Source of the DNA: an uncultured Desulfobacteraceae bacterium
GTDB lineage: Bacteria; Desulfobacterota; Desulfobacteria; Desulfobacterales; Desulfatirhabdiaceae
Assembly (NCBI GenBank): GCA_903953895.1
Contig: CAJBLH010000209.1
Location: 1 to 45,874 of the forward strand
Length of the DNA stretch: 45,874 nt
Direction of reading: 5' to 3'
Below the pieces are notes generated by a model. That model ran no database searches. It saw only the letters and a list, made by a program, of their open reading frames with translations, and had not been told where the DNA came from. The position numbers were made by a program, and so were the translations under genes. Each line of letters starts with the position of its first letter. Position 1 is the stretch's first letter. Positions 16,801 to 25,649 of the stretch are shown here, piece by piece.

Positions 16801-18770
16801 GCCGGCTGATCGGCGAACAGCTCTCCGTGCCGGATAAAATTGGCGCGGCCGCTGACCGTGGAGAACCCGTTCTGCGGCAGGTTTTCGTCGTAAAGGACAG
16901 GGGTGGAGGCAACGCGGGAGATCAGGGCGCACACCTGACGGCTTTGTTCCGTGGCATACGTCCAGTCGATGGCGTTCGGAACATCATCGGGTGTTCCCCA
17001 GAGATGTCTGGCGTCATGGATGGTCGCCAGCGTGGCGCCGATATAACCGGCCAGTGTGCTGACTTCGCCGCCGAAAAATGGGCGATCCGAAAAATAACTC
17101 TGCCAGGTTCTAAGCTTGCTGGGCCGTAATGTATCCCGGAAAAGGGGCAGTTGCGCGCTGATTTGATTCATGGCGCCGTCCAGGGCCGAATAGACCGAGG
17201 ACCGGTTGACACTGGGCTTCAGGGAATAAAGCCATCCCTGACTGAAAGCCCCGAACCCGTCACCATGGCTCGACAGATGCAGCGAAATCGCCACCATCAA
17301 CTCCCGGCTTTTGATCATGGATCGAAAGTCCAGTGCATTGTCAAGAAGCTTGGTCTGATTGGTGGCATCCCGGAGAATGGCTTTCTGGCGGAGGATAACG
17401 GCAGGCATCAGCCGATCCAGCGCGGTTTGCTCTTCGGAAGACAGGCCCTTGAATGCGGATAGCCAGCCCAGTTTTCGCAGCAGAAGCCTGTCTTTGGCCA
17501 GTTGTTGTATTTGTTCCTGATTGGCCGCGTTTTGCTGCTCAAGCCGCATGCGCATCAAATCCCGGGAAATTTCATCCACCTGGGTTTTGATTTCATCACT
17601 GATGGCTTTTTTAACCAGCGTTTCCTGCGGCGCATCTTCAGGATCAGCATTTTCGGCAGGTTCCGACGATTTGGGAGCAAGTGCATTCAGAACTTTGCGT
17701 GTATTTTTGGTTAGATCCCGCAGATGTTTCTTTTGCTTGCGCAGATCCTTGGGGGAAGTTCTCAGACTCCAGATCAGATCCCTGATGCCGGCCAGAGTCT
17801 GCGCGTGGCCGCTGGTGGCTGCCAGCAGAACCGAGCGATCGGGCGGTGTTTCCCGGAGCCGGCGGGCAAGCTCTATCAGGGTGGCGACGCCAACGGATTC
17901 ATCCGCACCCGGAGACAGTCCCGGTACATAGGCGGAGCTGTCGTAAAACGCCTCGATCATGATCAGTTCTTCCTGAAGATCGGGATTTCGGCCGGGGATC
18001 AGGCAGTAGATATTTTCGCTTGAAACCTCTTTCCAGTTGACGTCGGAATTCAGCCGGACCTCCGGAAATATCTGGCTGTCCGGTGCGGTTTCAAAATCTC
18101 CGAAACAGCGCCGGGCTTCTTCTATGGAAATTCGGAAACGGGGAAAGTGAATGGGAGAGAGCTCTTGTTTATCTTCAAACAATCCGCGTGAAGAGCCGCC
18201 CCGGTCTACGTAAACCAAAGCCGTGGCCCCGAGCGAAGCCGCTTGAATCCAGTTTTCGCCAGAGTCCAGTTCCATCAGCAGAATGGCCCCGGCGATGATT
18301 TTGCCGTTTAATTCATTCAGGGCGCCGGTACCGGCATAAATGAGCGGTCCTGTCAGCCCCTGGGGATCGATGGCCTGGGGGGAAACGGCATTGCCCAGAA
18401 GCGGATGCAGAGAAACCGTCGCACCACTTCCTGAAATGGTCATCAGGCTTTTTCCATGCTGAAGGATCGGAATTGCATAGCGATGTACGCCGACCTCGGA
18501 AAACCCCGATTCCTGAAACTGTTTCTGGATATATTGCGCCGCAGACCGACAGCCTGGCGTTCCCGTGCTTCTGTCTCCGAATGCGGACAAGGCGACAATA
18601 TCTGTTTCAAAATCGCCAGCTCCGGCGCTGGAAAACCCTGTCAGGACAATCGCCGCCATCAGCAGCATCCGAAAGCAGAACGGCGAACACTTCGCCCCAA
18701 TATGCCCGAACAGATTTTTCAGGACGCGGAGCAGCGCCGACACACCCAGTTGTAAGAAAAAATGATTCAT
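13866..18770 (-). CDS. M28 peptidase-like domain fused to FtsX/MacB-type ABC permease
   Basis: A 1634-residue membrane protein. Residues 34-52 form a signal or anchor segment. Residues 55-340 resemble M28 aminopeptidases with an inserted PA-like subdomain, but the metal ligands are degraded: the usual AHYDS is AFYDS (274-278), and the Glu-Glu pair after the VLLAATSG strand is missing. A helical, Gln-rich coiled-coil region (about 385-440) and a large beta-rich extracytoplasmic part follow. Next come three transmembrane helices near 990-1080, a MacB/FtsX N-terminal helix (RIRTALTCATLIILTFTIMS), a periplasmic core and the last FtsX helices (RKREIAIYTSVGLAPSHVSF is the cytoplasmic coupling motif). 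A 190-residue C-terminal extension has several Cys (CEGENCAKDAC). It is the last gene of the operon, 4 bases after the ATPase, and is likely a lipoprotein- or envelope-related transporter with a non-catalytic substrate-binding peptidase fold. Confidence 0.85.
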   Translation of the reverse strand: MNHFFLQLGVSALLRVLKNLFGHIGAKCSPFCFRMLLMAAIVLTGFSSAGAGDFETDIVALSAFGDRSTGTPGCRSAAQYIQKQFQESGFSEVGVHRYAIPILQHGKSLMTISGSGATVSLHPLLGNAVSPQAIDPQGLTGPLIYAGTGALNELNGKIIAGAILLMELDSGENWIQAASLGATALVYVDRGGSSRGLFEDKQELSPIHFPRFRISIEEARRCFGDFETAPDSQIFPEVRLNSDVNWKEVSSENIYCLIPGRNPDLQEELIMIEAFYDSSAYVPGLSPGADESVGVATLIELARRLRETPPDRSVLLAATSGHAQTLAGIRDLIWSLRTSPKDLRKQKKHLRDLTKNTRKVLNALAPKSSEPAENADPEDAPQETLVKKAISDEIKTQVDEISRDLMRMRLEQQNAANQEQIQQLAKDRLLLRKLGWLSAFKGLSSEEQTALDRLMPAVILRQKAILRDATNQTKLLDNALDFRSMIKSRELMVAISLHLSSHGDGFGAFSQGWLYSLKPSVNRSSVYSALDGAMNQISAQLPLFRDTLRPSKLRTWQSYFSDRPFFGGEVSTLAGYIGATLATIHDARHLWGTPDDVPNAIDWTYATEQSRQVCALISRVASTPVLYDENLPQNGFSTVSGRANFIRHGELFADQPAPETVLLSYQGNARYYAMTSSLGTFQIKGVADKRHVLDKVIIEGYRFDPDTGKVSWAIDKEQTGKEAYRLKMQRTAMQTDLIMFACKGTTLFNLMEPRSFRYMTKINLIDGRREAAPLKYWYSRIDTRSSVLTSIFLEPETRLKLTLSDSVLHKKMILLHADSAHSEGTGYRIDDWPILDRTEYRAARDMWALLTPRINNLEKHGIFNEQIRRLQQEGMSALQTAEQSFTDRKYDRFIESSSASWALASRVYDDIEQTQKDVLFGVLFYIALFVPFAFCMERLLFSYSNIYRRIIAFSVILVIVIVIIYQVHPAFQLAYSPLVVILAFFIIGLSFMVTLIIFLRFETEMNTLQNRAKPASTGEITRWKAFTASFFLGVSNLRRRRIRTALTCATLIILTFTIMSFTSVKSMRLHSRIQYQAQAPYSGFLLKNVSWQDIPQAALPVLTHAFDDSGVIAPRVWLEDEDRTRSEAVPLRYGSRRFEAQGMIGLSSDEPGVTGLDQILIGGRWFKPEERHVVLISDRMARELGISFEHPESAVVQIWGIPFQVTGIFSGKLLQDRPDLDGEPLTPAIFPREASQELTEVEMEAMESGDDVRSFQSRYQHISGDLTVIVPSRTLLSSGGKLKAIAVRHTAATDTRKAAQHLVDRFGLALFSGEPDGVQMYNASDALSYSGVPNILIPIIISVFIVLNTMIGSVYERKREIAIYTSVGLAPSHVSFLFIAEALAFAVLSVVMGYLLAQTSAGLFAGTSLWSGITVNYSSLSGVAAMVLVILVVLISAIYPSRVAAEIAIPDVNRSWTLPASTGNLIEITLPFLMKYEEHRSITGFLYDYLKGHQDVSHGLFSTGDITFSEVCPVPPVSGNIDACEGENCAKDACIVINAHVWLAPFDFGIMQQIVLRFCQSREEPGFLEVTVQIERQSGESNAWRRINKAFLNAIRRQLLVWRSLDSAAHGHYERLLADALRETGQRQVSALVN

Positions 18771-18774
18771 ATGC

Positions 18775-19536
18775 TCAAGCTTCGCTCAATGAGCCAAGAC
18801 CGGGGATGGTATTGATCTGTCCGATGGAAATGGACAGCTCTTCCCGGTTTTCGATTTTGTCGATGCGGCCATCCCGAATCCAGACGACCTGGTCCGATAC
18901 GTTCAGCATCTTGATGTCATGGGTGGCAGAGATGATGGTGACCCCGCGCTCCCGGCTAAGCTGCTTCAGCAGGTAAATAATTTCCTCACCCGTGTTCAGA
19001 TCCAGGTTTCCCGTGGGTTCATCGGCCAGAATGATGGCCGGGTCATTGGCCAGGGCGCGGGCAATGGCCACCCGCTGCTGCTGCCCTCCGGACAGTTCAA
19101 AGGGTTTGTGCTGAAAGCGATCCCCCAGACCCACCATTTGCAGAAGCTTGATGCCTTTTTCCGCAGCCGCATCATCGGCCATGCCGGCAAACGTCATGGG
19201 AAGGGTGACGTTTTCCAGGGCGGTCATGACCTGGATGATATTGAATGTTTGAAAGATATAGCCGATTTTCCGGCACCTGAGCCAGGCCAGTTCATAGGCA
19301 TCGAGCTGAGCGATATCCACTTCGTCGATGAACACTTTTCCGGTGGTCGGTTTGTCGAGCCCGCCGATCATGTTGAACAGGGTGCTTTTGCCAGAGCCCG
19401 ACGGCCCCATGATGGAAATATAATTTCCGGCGGCGATTTCAAGGTCAACCCCTTTGAGCGCCATCACATCCAGTTTGCCTAGCTTGAAGGATTTGGTCAC
19501 CTGGGTAACCCGGACGATTTTTCTGGAATCAGTCAT
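18775..19536 (-). CDS. LolD/MacB-type ABC transporter ATP-binding protein
   Basis: A 253-residue ATPase with Walker [10 protein letters not shown] (about residue 43), the Q-loop in YIFQTFNII, the signature [15 protein letters not shown], Walker [13 protein letters not shown] and the switch His in SATHDIK. The sequence groups with ATPases that drive FtsX-type mechanotransmission permeases (LolCDE, MacAB) rather than importers. It lies between the short FtsX permease (20 bases upstream) and the M28-FtsX fusion (4 bases downstream). The transporter is therefore presumably a heterodimer of two different permeases with an ATPase dimer at the inner membrane. Confidence 0.93.
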   Translation of the reverse strand: MTDSRKIVRVTQVTKSFKLGKLDVMALKGVDLEIAAGNYISIMGPSGSGKSTLFNMIGGLDKPTTGKVFIDEVDIAQLDAYELAWLRCRKIGYIFQTFNIIQVMTALENVTLPMTFAGMADDAAAEKGIKLLQMVGLGDRFQHKPFELSGGQQQRVAIARALANDPAIILADEPTGNLDLNTGEEIIYLLKQLSRERGVTIISATHDIKMLNVSDQVVWIRDGRIDKIENREELSISIGQINTIPGLGSLSEA

Positions 19537-19556
19537 GTCGGTTCCTTTGGACGAGA

Positions 19557-20255
19557 TTACTGTTCGACCCGCATGGCCTCGACCGGTTGCATGCGGGCGG
19601 CGACGATGGCCGGATACATCACGCCGATCAGGCTTAACATACAGCCGACCAGTGTCGCTCCGGCAACGGAAAGCCCGGCCTGAGTCCAGGACAGGGTGGT
19701 GAGGGATTCGGTTCCGAATCGAAGCAAAAAATTAACCATGGCAAAGGCCCCGCCGATGACTGCTCCGGCGCTGGATCCGATCAGTCCCTGAATGCCAGCT
19801 TCCAGAAGAAAAAGTCTTAAAATAAAGCGATCCAGTGCGCCGAGGCATTTCATGGTGCCGATTTCCCGGAATCGTTCGGTAACGGCCATCAACTGCGCAT
19901 TGACGATTCCCACAACACATACCAGCAGCGAGAGTACGATGATCCACCTCTGCTTAGGGCTGTTTTCCACACGCATATCGACGGGTTGCAGATCGTATCC
20001 GGAGCGGATCAGTGCCTGTCGCAATGCCGGATCACCCGTTGAGAGCAGTCCGTTGGCCATATCGGAACCCACCTGGGTAAAGCTGAGAAACGACACGGCC
20101 AGAACCAGGCTGACAGTGGTGATCAACGACCTGAAAAAACGGACCCGAATGCTTTTGACGGCGATATCCACGGATTTCATGAACGGCAGAACGACCAGCC
20201 GGTCGATTTTGTCGGATTCGGGTGTATCGGAGTGAAAAATGGAATGCTTGCCCAT
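19557..20255 (-). CDS. Short FtsX-like ABC permease
   Basis: A 232-residue permease. It has a cytoplasmic N-terminus, a first transmembrane helix in FRSLITTVSLVLAVSFLSF, a very short periplasmic loop (residues 65-100, QALIRSGYDLQPVDMRVEN), then three helices containing the FtsX coupling motif ERFREIGTMKCLGALDRFIL. It ends in ARMQPVEAMRVEQ, as is typical of FtsX permeases. The periplasmic domain is about 50 residues against roughly 200 in LolC/MacB, so substrate contact must depend on the large partner encoded two genes downstream. The start could also be the internal ATG at MKSVDIAV. Confidence 0.88.
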   Translation of the reverse strand: MGKHSIFHSDTPESDKIDRLVVLPFMKSVDIAVKSIRVRFFRSLITTVSLVLAVSFLSFTQVGSDMANGLLSTGDPALRQALIRSGYDLQPVDMRVENSPKQRWIIVLSLLVCVVGIVNAQLMAVTERFREIGTMKCLGALDRFILRLFLLEAGIQGLIGSSAGAVIGGAFAMVNFLLRFGTESLTTLSWTQAGLSVAGATLVGCMLSLIGVMYPAIVAARMQPVEAMRVEQ

Positions 20256-20269
20256 GGTGTTGCTTCCTG

Positions 20270-21799
20270 TTAGAGGTCTTGCGGAATATCGTTTTTGATC
20301 CGGCTGCCTCTGGCCCGGTTGAACCGGAACGGATAGGGCCGCACTGGAATGCCGTGGTTTCGAAGCTGTCCGCCGGTATACATTTCCGCACTGACCGCCA
20401 GCGCATCCCTGCGGTATTTGAACCAGTGGATTACATAATCATGGAATTCATCCAGTTTGTCCATGTAAACATCCATGTGTTCCGGGCAGCCGACGGCGAA
20501 TCGATCGTTGATCCCGTCGTAGCCGTGAAAATCCGGAACGTGGATATAGGATAAATCCAGAAGGGATAAATGATCAAGCGGTTTTACAAACATCAGATCC
20601 GGGCGGCACCGAATGATGCAGTCATACTGGATGCTGCTTTCTTTTTCATGTTCGGTGCGCAGCCGGTTGCATTGCTTCATGCCGTAAAGCTGCTGCAGAT
20701 AAGACTGAACACCGCTTTTCAACCGACAGTTGACGCCGTTGATCAAGTGCCCTTCATCCAGCGGCGGATCTGCTTCGATCCGGATCACGGTCGGGTTGAG
20801 CAGGGCCGACAGCCGGCTGTCAGCATCCTGGGCGACGAACATGAACAGATCGTAATCCCCGATGCGATCCAAAAGGCATTCCCGGATGGATTCATGGGTG
20901 TGATCCAGACCGGTACACCGGCCCGACATGCAAACGGCAGTCCGGCGGGGTCGGCTGCCGGTATGCGGTTCATCCGGCTTTTTTTCGGTGTGCAGGGGAT
21001 CGATGCGGCGGTAGCGGATCAGCGGGTGGTCGGCATCGAAATGGTTCTGCATAAAAGAATCCGAAAGCAGATAGGAACCTGTTTTTTTTTCGGGCCTGCC
21101 CGGCAGGGGATGGATGGCGTTGGCATCCTGTACCCTCATCCGGTCTTTCATGTTTGATGTCATGGCATTCATCAGAAACGTTGTGGGCAGGGTCCAGTAT
21201 TTTTTCCGGAGCGCATAGGACTTCCGATTGATATTGCGGGTGGTGACGACATTGAACTGGATTCTGTGGGAATTGTATAAAACCGCTGTCAGATGATTTA
21301 AAATATGCTGGGAATACAGCCAGGACTCGCTGTCGAACCCTGTATAGTACGGCAGCAGAAAAGAAACAGCTTCCCGGTGAAAAGCATTGAACAGCGCATC
21401 GAAATTATACCCGAGATTCACCTCCGCGCCGGGCTCTTCATACTGCCAGGAATAGCGGGTGTACCCAACGGCCGGTTCCCACTCCAGAAGATATCTTTCA
21501 AAAGTTCGAAACGGGTTGCCGCACAGCGGAACGTTTAAAGTACGGGCCAGTTCCGCATCTTCCTTGACGATGCAGTCTCCATCCAGAAAAATATAATAGA
21601 GATAACCGGCGTTTCGGGCCAGGGCTTCTTTCAGCAGATGGTTTCTGCCTTCATTCCATGTGCTGTCCGGATAGAAAACAGCGTCTTTTCGATTGGAAGG
21701 CGTTTTCCATGTCAGCAAAATGATGTCGTTTCGTTCATCCGGAATATCCGGATAAGGCATGTCGGATTCGGATTGAATCAGATAGACAAAAGGCTTCAT
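20270..21799 (-). CDS. Two-part glycosyltransferase-like protein (DUF7796-like C-terminal part)
   Basis: A 509-residue cytoplasmic protein; I placed the start at ATG 21799, 7 bases after the upstream gene, with AGGCGGAAC before it. The N-terminal half has YLYYIFLDGDCIVKEDAELA, reminiscent of the DxD-like nucleotide-sugar site of GT-A glycosyltransferases. The C-terminal half begins at RTAVCMSGRCTGLDHTHESI and includes YDLFMFVAQDAD, CIIRCRPDLMFVKPLD and DRFAVGCPEHMD, a pattern seen in uncharacterised glycosyltransferase-like proteins. No signal peptide or membrane helix is visible. Its place between an envelope protease and an ABC exporter suggests that it builds or modifies a surface glycan or lipid-linked substrate. 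The family is recognised only in outline. Confidence 0.6.
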   Translation of the reverse strand: MKPFVYLIQSESDMPYPDIPDERNDIILLTWKTPSNRKDAVFYPDSTWNEGRNHLLKEALARNAGYLYYIFLDGDCIVKEDAELARTLNVPLCGNPFRTFERYLLEWEPAVGYTRYSWQYEEPGAEVNLGYNFDALFNAFHREAVSFLLPYYTGFDSESWLYSQHILNHLTAVLYNSHRIQFNVVTTRNINRKSYALRKKYWTLPTTFLMNAMTSNMKDRMRVQDANAIHPLPGRPEKKTGSYLLSDSFMQNHFDADHPLIRYRRIDPLHTEKKPDEPHTGSRPRRTAVCMSGRCTGLDHTHESIRECLLDRIGDYDLFMFVAQDADSRLSALLNPTVIRIEADPPLDEGHLINGVNCRLKSGVQSYLQQLYGMKQCNRLRTEHEKESSIQYDCIIRCRPDLMFVKPLDHLSLLDLSYIHVPDFHGYDGINDRFAVGCPEHMDVYMDKLDEFHDYVIHWFKYRRDALAVSAEMYTGGQLRNHGIPVRPYPFRFNRARGSRIKNDIPQDL

Positions 21800-21806
21800 G
21801 TTCCGC

Positions 21807-23231
21807 CTAACGCCTTCTCGTTTCGGATTCACGTAATTTGACCGTATGGCGTTTTTTGGCATCTTCCAGCAACATCTCGATTTCAGCCTTTTTCTGAGGG
21901 TCTGGGGTTGTTTCCAATGCTTTTTCAAGCTGTAACGCTGCGTTTCTATAATCTCCGCGAATATAGTAAAACCGGCCGAGGTAGTAACAGGCTTCCGATG
22001 TTCTGCCCAATGAGCCGTATGCACTGCCCAGATAAAACATGGCATCCGGGTAATCCGGGGTGTTTCGCAGCAGGGATTCCAGCGTGCGGGATGCTTCCTG
22101 AAATTTACCCAGTTCCATGTAGCAGCGGCCGGTATAGAAAAGACTCTCTGTTTCATCGGGAGAAATGTCTAAAGCACCTTGAAGAATGCCGAGTGCTTCG
22201 GTATAGCGGCCATCGAGAAAATACGTTTTCCCCAGCTCTGTTAAAAGAACCGGATCGAATGCCCGCCGGGTCAACGCCTCGCGGAACCGATCGACGGCTG
22301 CGTTTCGGTTTCCAGTTCGGGCCAGGATCAGTCCATAGCCATAAAGGGCCATGACATTGTCAGGCTCCCGGGAGACCCAGGATTTGAAATCCTTCAGGGC
22401 GTCTTTTTCGGTTCCGAACATGGCCACCAGCCGGGTGTGGGTCCAGTTGAAGACAAGATTCGAATGTCGGGGAAGCCGACTGATTTTTGCGGGATTCGCA
22501 TCGATCCAGGCGGACAGATACGCCATCCGGTCTTCGACGGCCGGATGGGTCATGAGATAGGTGGGAACTTGATCCTTGCCGAACCACTGTTTGCTGCGGA
22601 TTTTGGTGAGAGACGTCAGGAGTCCTTTGGGACTGTATCCGGCCTGTATCAGAAAATCCACACCGCGCTGGTCGGCCTGTGTTTCATCTTCCCGACTGTG
22701 GGCCAGCATCAGGGACTGAGAAGCCGCCAGTGATCCGAGTGCCGCAGCGCTGCCGACCGCCCCGGCGCCGGCCGCCCCCAGCAACACACCGGCGGCAACA
22801 CCGGCCAGTGCGCCTATGCCCACTTTTTTGGATTGCTCCATTTGCTGGGAGATGTGCCGACAGATGACATGGGAAATTTCGTGTGCGATAATACCGGCCA
22901 ATTCATCTTCATTTTCCAGGGCTTCGAACAGACCGCTGTGGATGAAAATCTGCCCGCCGGGTCCGGCAAAGGCGTTGTAAACATCTTCCTTGATAACATA
23001 AAAGCGGTACTGAAAGTTTTGGGGAGGTGTGACAGTAAGGATTTTTTCGCCTATTTTGTTGATATAATTTGAAATTACCGAATCATGGATGATTTCGTAA
23101 TGGGCGTTGATTTCAACCATGAATTTCTGAGACAGTTCTTCTTCTTCCTGGATGGTCATACAACGGGCGCTCGACGGAAAAAAAATCAGCAGCGCCGCCA
23201 GCCAGCCCCGGATAAAATTGAAAGTCTTCAT
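21807..23231 (-). CDS. BepA-like periplasmic M48 metallopeptidase with TPR repeats
   Basis: A 474-residue exported protein. It has a signal peptide (about residues 1-25, LAALLIFFPSSARC), an M48 peptidase domain with the zinc motif HEISH (about 117-121), a Gly/Ala-rich hydrophobic hairpin (VGIGALAGVAAGVLLGAAGA), and the third ligand region SREDETQADQRGVDFL with its Glu. From about residue 280 to 460 there are several tetratricopeptide repeats. This is the layout of BepA (YfgC), which assists LptD/BAM assembly and degrades misfolded outer-membrane proteins. It heads the five-gene envelope operon and is transcribed away from parA, with about 100 bases between the two starts. Confidence 0.9.
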   Translation of the reverse strand: MKTFNFIRGWLAALLIFFPSSARCMTIQEEEELSQKFMVEINAHYEIIHDSVISNYINKIGEKILTVTPPQNFQYRFYVIKEDVYNAFAGPGGQIFIHSGLFEALENEDELAGIIAHEISHVICRHISQQMEQSKKVGIGALAGVAAGVLLGAAGAGAVGSAAALGSLAASQSLMLAHSREDETQADQRGVDFLIQAGYSPKGLLTSLTKIRSKQWFGKDQVPTYLMTHPAVEDRMAYLSAWIDANPAKISRLPRHSNLVFNWTHTRLVAMFGTEKDALKDFKSWVSREPDNVMALYGYGLILARTGNRNAAVDRFREALTRRAFDPVLLTELGKTYFLDGRYTEALGILQGALDISPDETESLFYTGRCYMELGKFQEASRTLESLLRNTPDYPDAMFYLGSAYGSLGRTSEACYYLGRFYYIRGDYRNAALQLEKALETTPDPQKKAEIEMLLEDAKKRHTVKLRESETRRR

Positions 23232-23328
23232 TCCTTAAAAGCCCTCCTTGATGCACCAACAACACATATTACCATGACATATTCGGTTGGACTTTTCAAA
23301 TATCAATTTTTATGATACCGTCTGCAAT

Positions 23329-24096
23329 ATGGCTATCATAATATGTATCGCAAATCAAAAAGGCGGCGTCGGAAAAACGACCACCGCCGTCAATCTGTCT
23401 GCGGCTCTGGCCGTATCCGAAAAAAAAGTCCTTCTGGTGGATTGTGATCCGCAGGGCAATGCCACTACCGGCAACGGGATCGACAAGGCCGGCCTGACCC
23501 TTACCCTCTATCACGGCATGATCGGCGAGGCTCCCGCTGAAAATATCGTTCAGAACACAGAGATCGCCGGTTTGAAAGTGATTCCCTCCCGGGTGGAGCT
23601 GATCGGTTTTGAAGTGGAAATGATTTCCATGACTGACCGGGAAAACATCCTGAAGAAATTTCTGTCCGGCCTGACCGATTCCTTCGACTATATCATTCTG
23701 GACTGCCCGCCGTCGCTCAGCCTGCTGACGGTGAACGCCATGACAGCCGCTGATACCCTGCTGATTCCCCTTCAATGCGAGTTTTACGCATTGGAAGGCC
23801 TGAGCCAGCTCCTTGAGACCATGAAACGGATTAAAAGAGGCTTGAATCCGCACCTCAAGCTTGGCGGGATTCTGCTGACCATGTTCGACAAGCGCACCAA
23901 TCTTTCCAGTCAGGTGGCGGATGAGGCCAGAAAATATTTCAAGAATCTGGTTTATCGAACCATCATTCCGCGCAATGTTCGGCTGGGGGAGGCGCCCAGT
24001 TTCGGCAAACCTGTCCTGCTGTATGATGCGGTATCGGCAGGGGCTGTCAGTTATATGGAACTGGCCAAAGAAATTATCGACCAGCCTTCGGTCTAA
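23329..24096 (+). CDS. parA: ParA/Soj chromosome-partitioning ATPase
   Basis: A 255-residue ParA starting at ATG 23329 ([20 protein letters not shown]). The deviant Walker A motif KGGVGKTT, the [10 protein letters not shown] switch I region and the [18 protein letters not shown] Walker B region are all present, and the length suits chromosomal Soj without an N-terminal regulatory domain. An upstream in-frame extension to 23287 is unlikely, since the [11 protein letters not shown] strand is normally N-terminal. With ParB it segregates origin-proximal parS sites. Chromosomal parAB usually lies near the replication origin next to rsmG/mnmG, but those neighbours are not in this window. Confidence 0.95.
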   Translation: MAIIICIANQKGGVGKTTTAVNLSAALAVSEKKVLLVDCDPQGNATTGNGIDKAGLTLTLYHGMIGEAPAENIVQNTEIAGLKVIPSRVELIGFEVEMISMTDRENILKKFLSGLTDSFDYIILDCPPSLSLLTVNAMTAADTLLIPLQCEFYALEGLSQLLETMKRIKRGLNPHLKLGGILLTMFDKRTNLSSQVADEARKYFKNLVYRTIIPRNVRLGEAPSFGKPVLLYDAVSAGAVSYMELAKEIIDQPSV

Positions 24097-24128
24097 AACC
24101 CAGTTTGGGACATCGAGCTTTAGGATAC

Positions 24129-25028
24129 ATGACAACAGAACAATCTCCGAATGAGATCGGGCCCTTGAAACGAAAGAAAATGGCGCTCGGAAGGGGTATC
24201 GAAGCCCTGATCCCGGACATCGAGCCGGATGAGGGCAATTCCACCGGCGAATATTTTACCTGTGATGTCCGTCTGATCCGTCCCAACCCCTTTCAGCCCC
24301 GGATCCGTTTTGCTCCTGAAGAACTCGATGAATTGAGCCGTTCCATTCTCGAACAGGGCATTCTGCAGCCCCTGATGGTGCGAAAGGCGGAAACCGGCTA
24401 TGAACTGATCGCCGGAGAAAGACGCCTGCGGGCTGCCAGAATGGCCGGCCTCGACATGGTGCCGGTTGTTGTCAAAAACGTTTCCGATGGTCAACTGCTG
24501 GAGATTTCGATCATCGAAAACATTCAGCGTGAAGACCTCAATGCTCTGGAAGAAGCCGAAGCCTATCATCGGCTGGTAGAGGAATTTCATCTGACACAGG
24601 ACGAAGTTGCGGCCCGGGTCGGGAAAAGCCGTTCATCCGTTGCCAATTTCATAAGGCTCCGTCAGCTTCCGGAACCGATCAAAGCCAGCATCTTGGATGG
24701 GATATTGACCATGGGGCACGCCCGAGCCCTTCTGGGTGCGGATACCGCAGCTCAACAGAACGCCGCATGGAAAGCCGTCATCGCCAAAGGCCTCTCGGTT
24801 CGGGAAACCGAATCTTTGGTCAAGCGCCTCAAGAATCAAAAACCCGAAACCACACCGCCGCCTCCCCAATCCCTCGATGTCTATCTTAACAGTCTGGCCG
24901 ATAACCTTTCGCAGGATTTCGGAACACGTGTCCATATCAAACGCAAGGGTCAAAAAGGCAAGGTGGAAATCGAGTTTTACAGCAATGACGATCTGGATCG
25001 GTTGATCGGTCTTCTCAAGCGCGCCTGA
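24129..25028 (+). CDS. parB: ParB/Spo0J/Noc family partition protein
   Basis: A 299-residue ParB. The ATG at 24129 (MTTEQSP) has a modest TAGGAT ribosome binding site. The N-terminal CTPase domain carries LIRPNPFQPR, the SILEQGILQPLMVRK segment and GERRLRAARMAGL. The helix-turn-helix is TQDEVAARVGKSRSSVANFI (about 158-177), and the C-terminal dimerisation part ends in FYSNDDLDRLIGLLKRA. MALGRGIEALIP near the start is the usual ParA-stimulating tail. It follows parA by 32 bases in one operon. I did not see a canonical parS palindrome (TGTTTCACGTGAAACA type) nearby. Confidence 0.95.
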   Translation: MTTEQSPNEIGPLKRKKMALGRGIEALIPDIEPDEGNSTGEYFTCDVRLIRPNPFQPRIRFAPEELDELSRSILEQGILQPLMVRKAETGYELIAGERRLRAARMAGLDMVPVVVKNVSDGQLLEISIIENIQREDLNALEEAEAYHRLVEEFHLTQDEVAARVGKSRSSVANFIRLRQLPEPIKASILDGILTMGHARALLGADTAAQQNAAWKAVIAKGLSVRETESLVKRLKNQKPETTPPPPQSLDVYLNSLADNLSQDFGTRVHIKRKGQKGKVEIEFYSNDDLDRLIGLLKRA

Positions 25029-25037
25029 TACCCCCGA

Positions 25038-25559
25038 ATGTCTCTTCACATCATTATCGACGGGTATAATCTGATCCGCCAGTCCGGATTTCTCGGCAGT
25101 CTGGAGACCCGCAACATTCAGGCCGGCAGGGATGCACTGGTAGAAATGCTGACAACGTATCGAAGGGTCAAGCCTCACGACATTACCGTTGTTTTCGACG
25201 GGTCCAGAGCGCCTTTCGACTGCCCGAGCCGGGATCGTATTCAGGGTGTCGGTATCATTTTTTCACGATTCGGCGAGCTGGCGGATACGGTCATCAAGAG
25301 AATGGCGGCCACGGAAAAGGAAAAGGCTATTGTGGTGTCTTCGGATCAGGATATTATCCGGCATTCATCCGCATTCGGGTGTGCAACGCTCAGCTCGCCG
25401 GAGTTTGAGCAAAAACTGGTGATGGCCTGCCGGATGAATTCCGTTGAGCCGGACAACGATTCAGACAGCGGCTGGATTCCGACAACCCGGAAAAAAGGTC
25501 CAGCCCGGCGGCTTTCCAAGCGCAAGCGGCAGAATCAGATCAAAACCGACAAATTATAG
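25038..25559 (+). CDS. NYN-domain (YacP/Rae1-like) putative endoribonuclease
   Basis: A 173-residue protein with the NYN/PIN-like nuclease pattern. The first strand is HIIIDGYNLIRQ, with the metal-binding Asp, then ITVVFDGSRAP, GVGIIFSRFGELADTVIKRM and AIVVSSDQDIIRHSS, which together provide the acidic residues of the active site. The C-terminal 30 residues are basic (KKGPARRLSKRKRQ), suitable for RNA binding. YacP/Rae1 relatives cleave mRNA on the ribosome or mature rRNA. It follows parB by 9 bases and is probably co-transcribed; such NYN genes are common next to housekeeping genes. Confidence 0.85.
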   Translation: MSLHIIIDGYNLIRQSGFLGSLETRNIQAGRDALVEMLTTYRRVKPHDITVVFDGSRAPFDCPSRDRIQGVGIIFSRFGELADTVIKRMAATEKEKAIVVSSDQDIIRHSSAFGCATLSSPEFEQKLVMACRMNSVEPDNDSDSGWIPTTRKKGPARRLSKRKRQNQIKTDKL

Positions 25560-25649
25560 TTTTCAAGATATGGTTTCGGGAAGGCAGCAATGAAGGGATA
25601 GTATTTTTTACGGTATCAATCGTGCCGGCTGATAAACCTGGGAGTAGAA

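Noticed and set aside
23296-24135. 279-codon minus-strand frame opposite parA
   Set aside because: It is the mirror of the high-quality parA gene and has no recognisable motifs or ribosome binding site.
23232-25100. parS site near parAB
   Set aside because: No sequence close to the TGTTTCACGTGAAACA consensus was seen in this stretch by eye.
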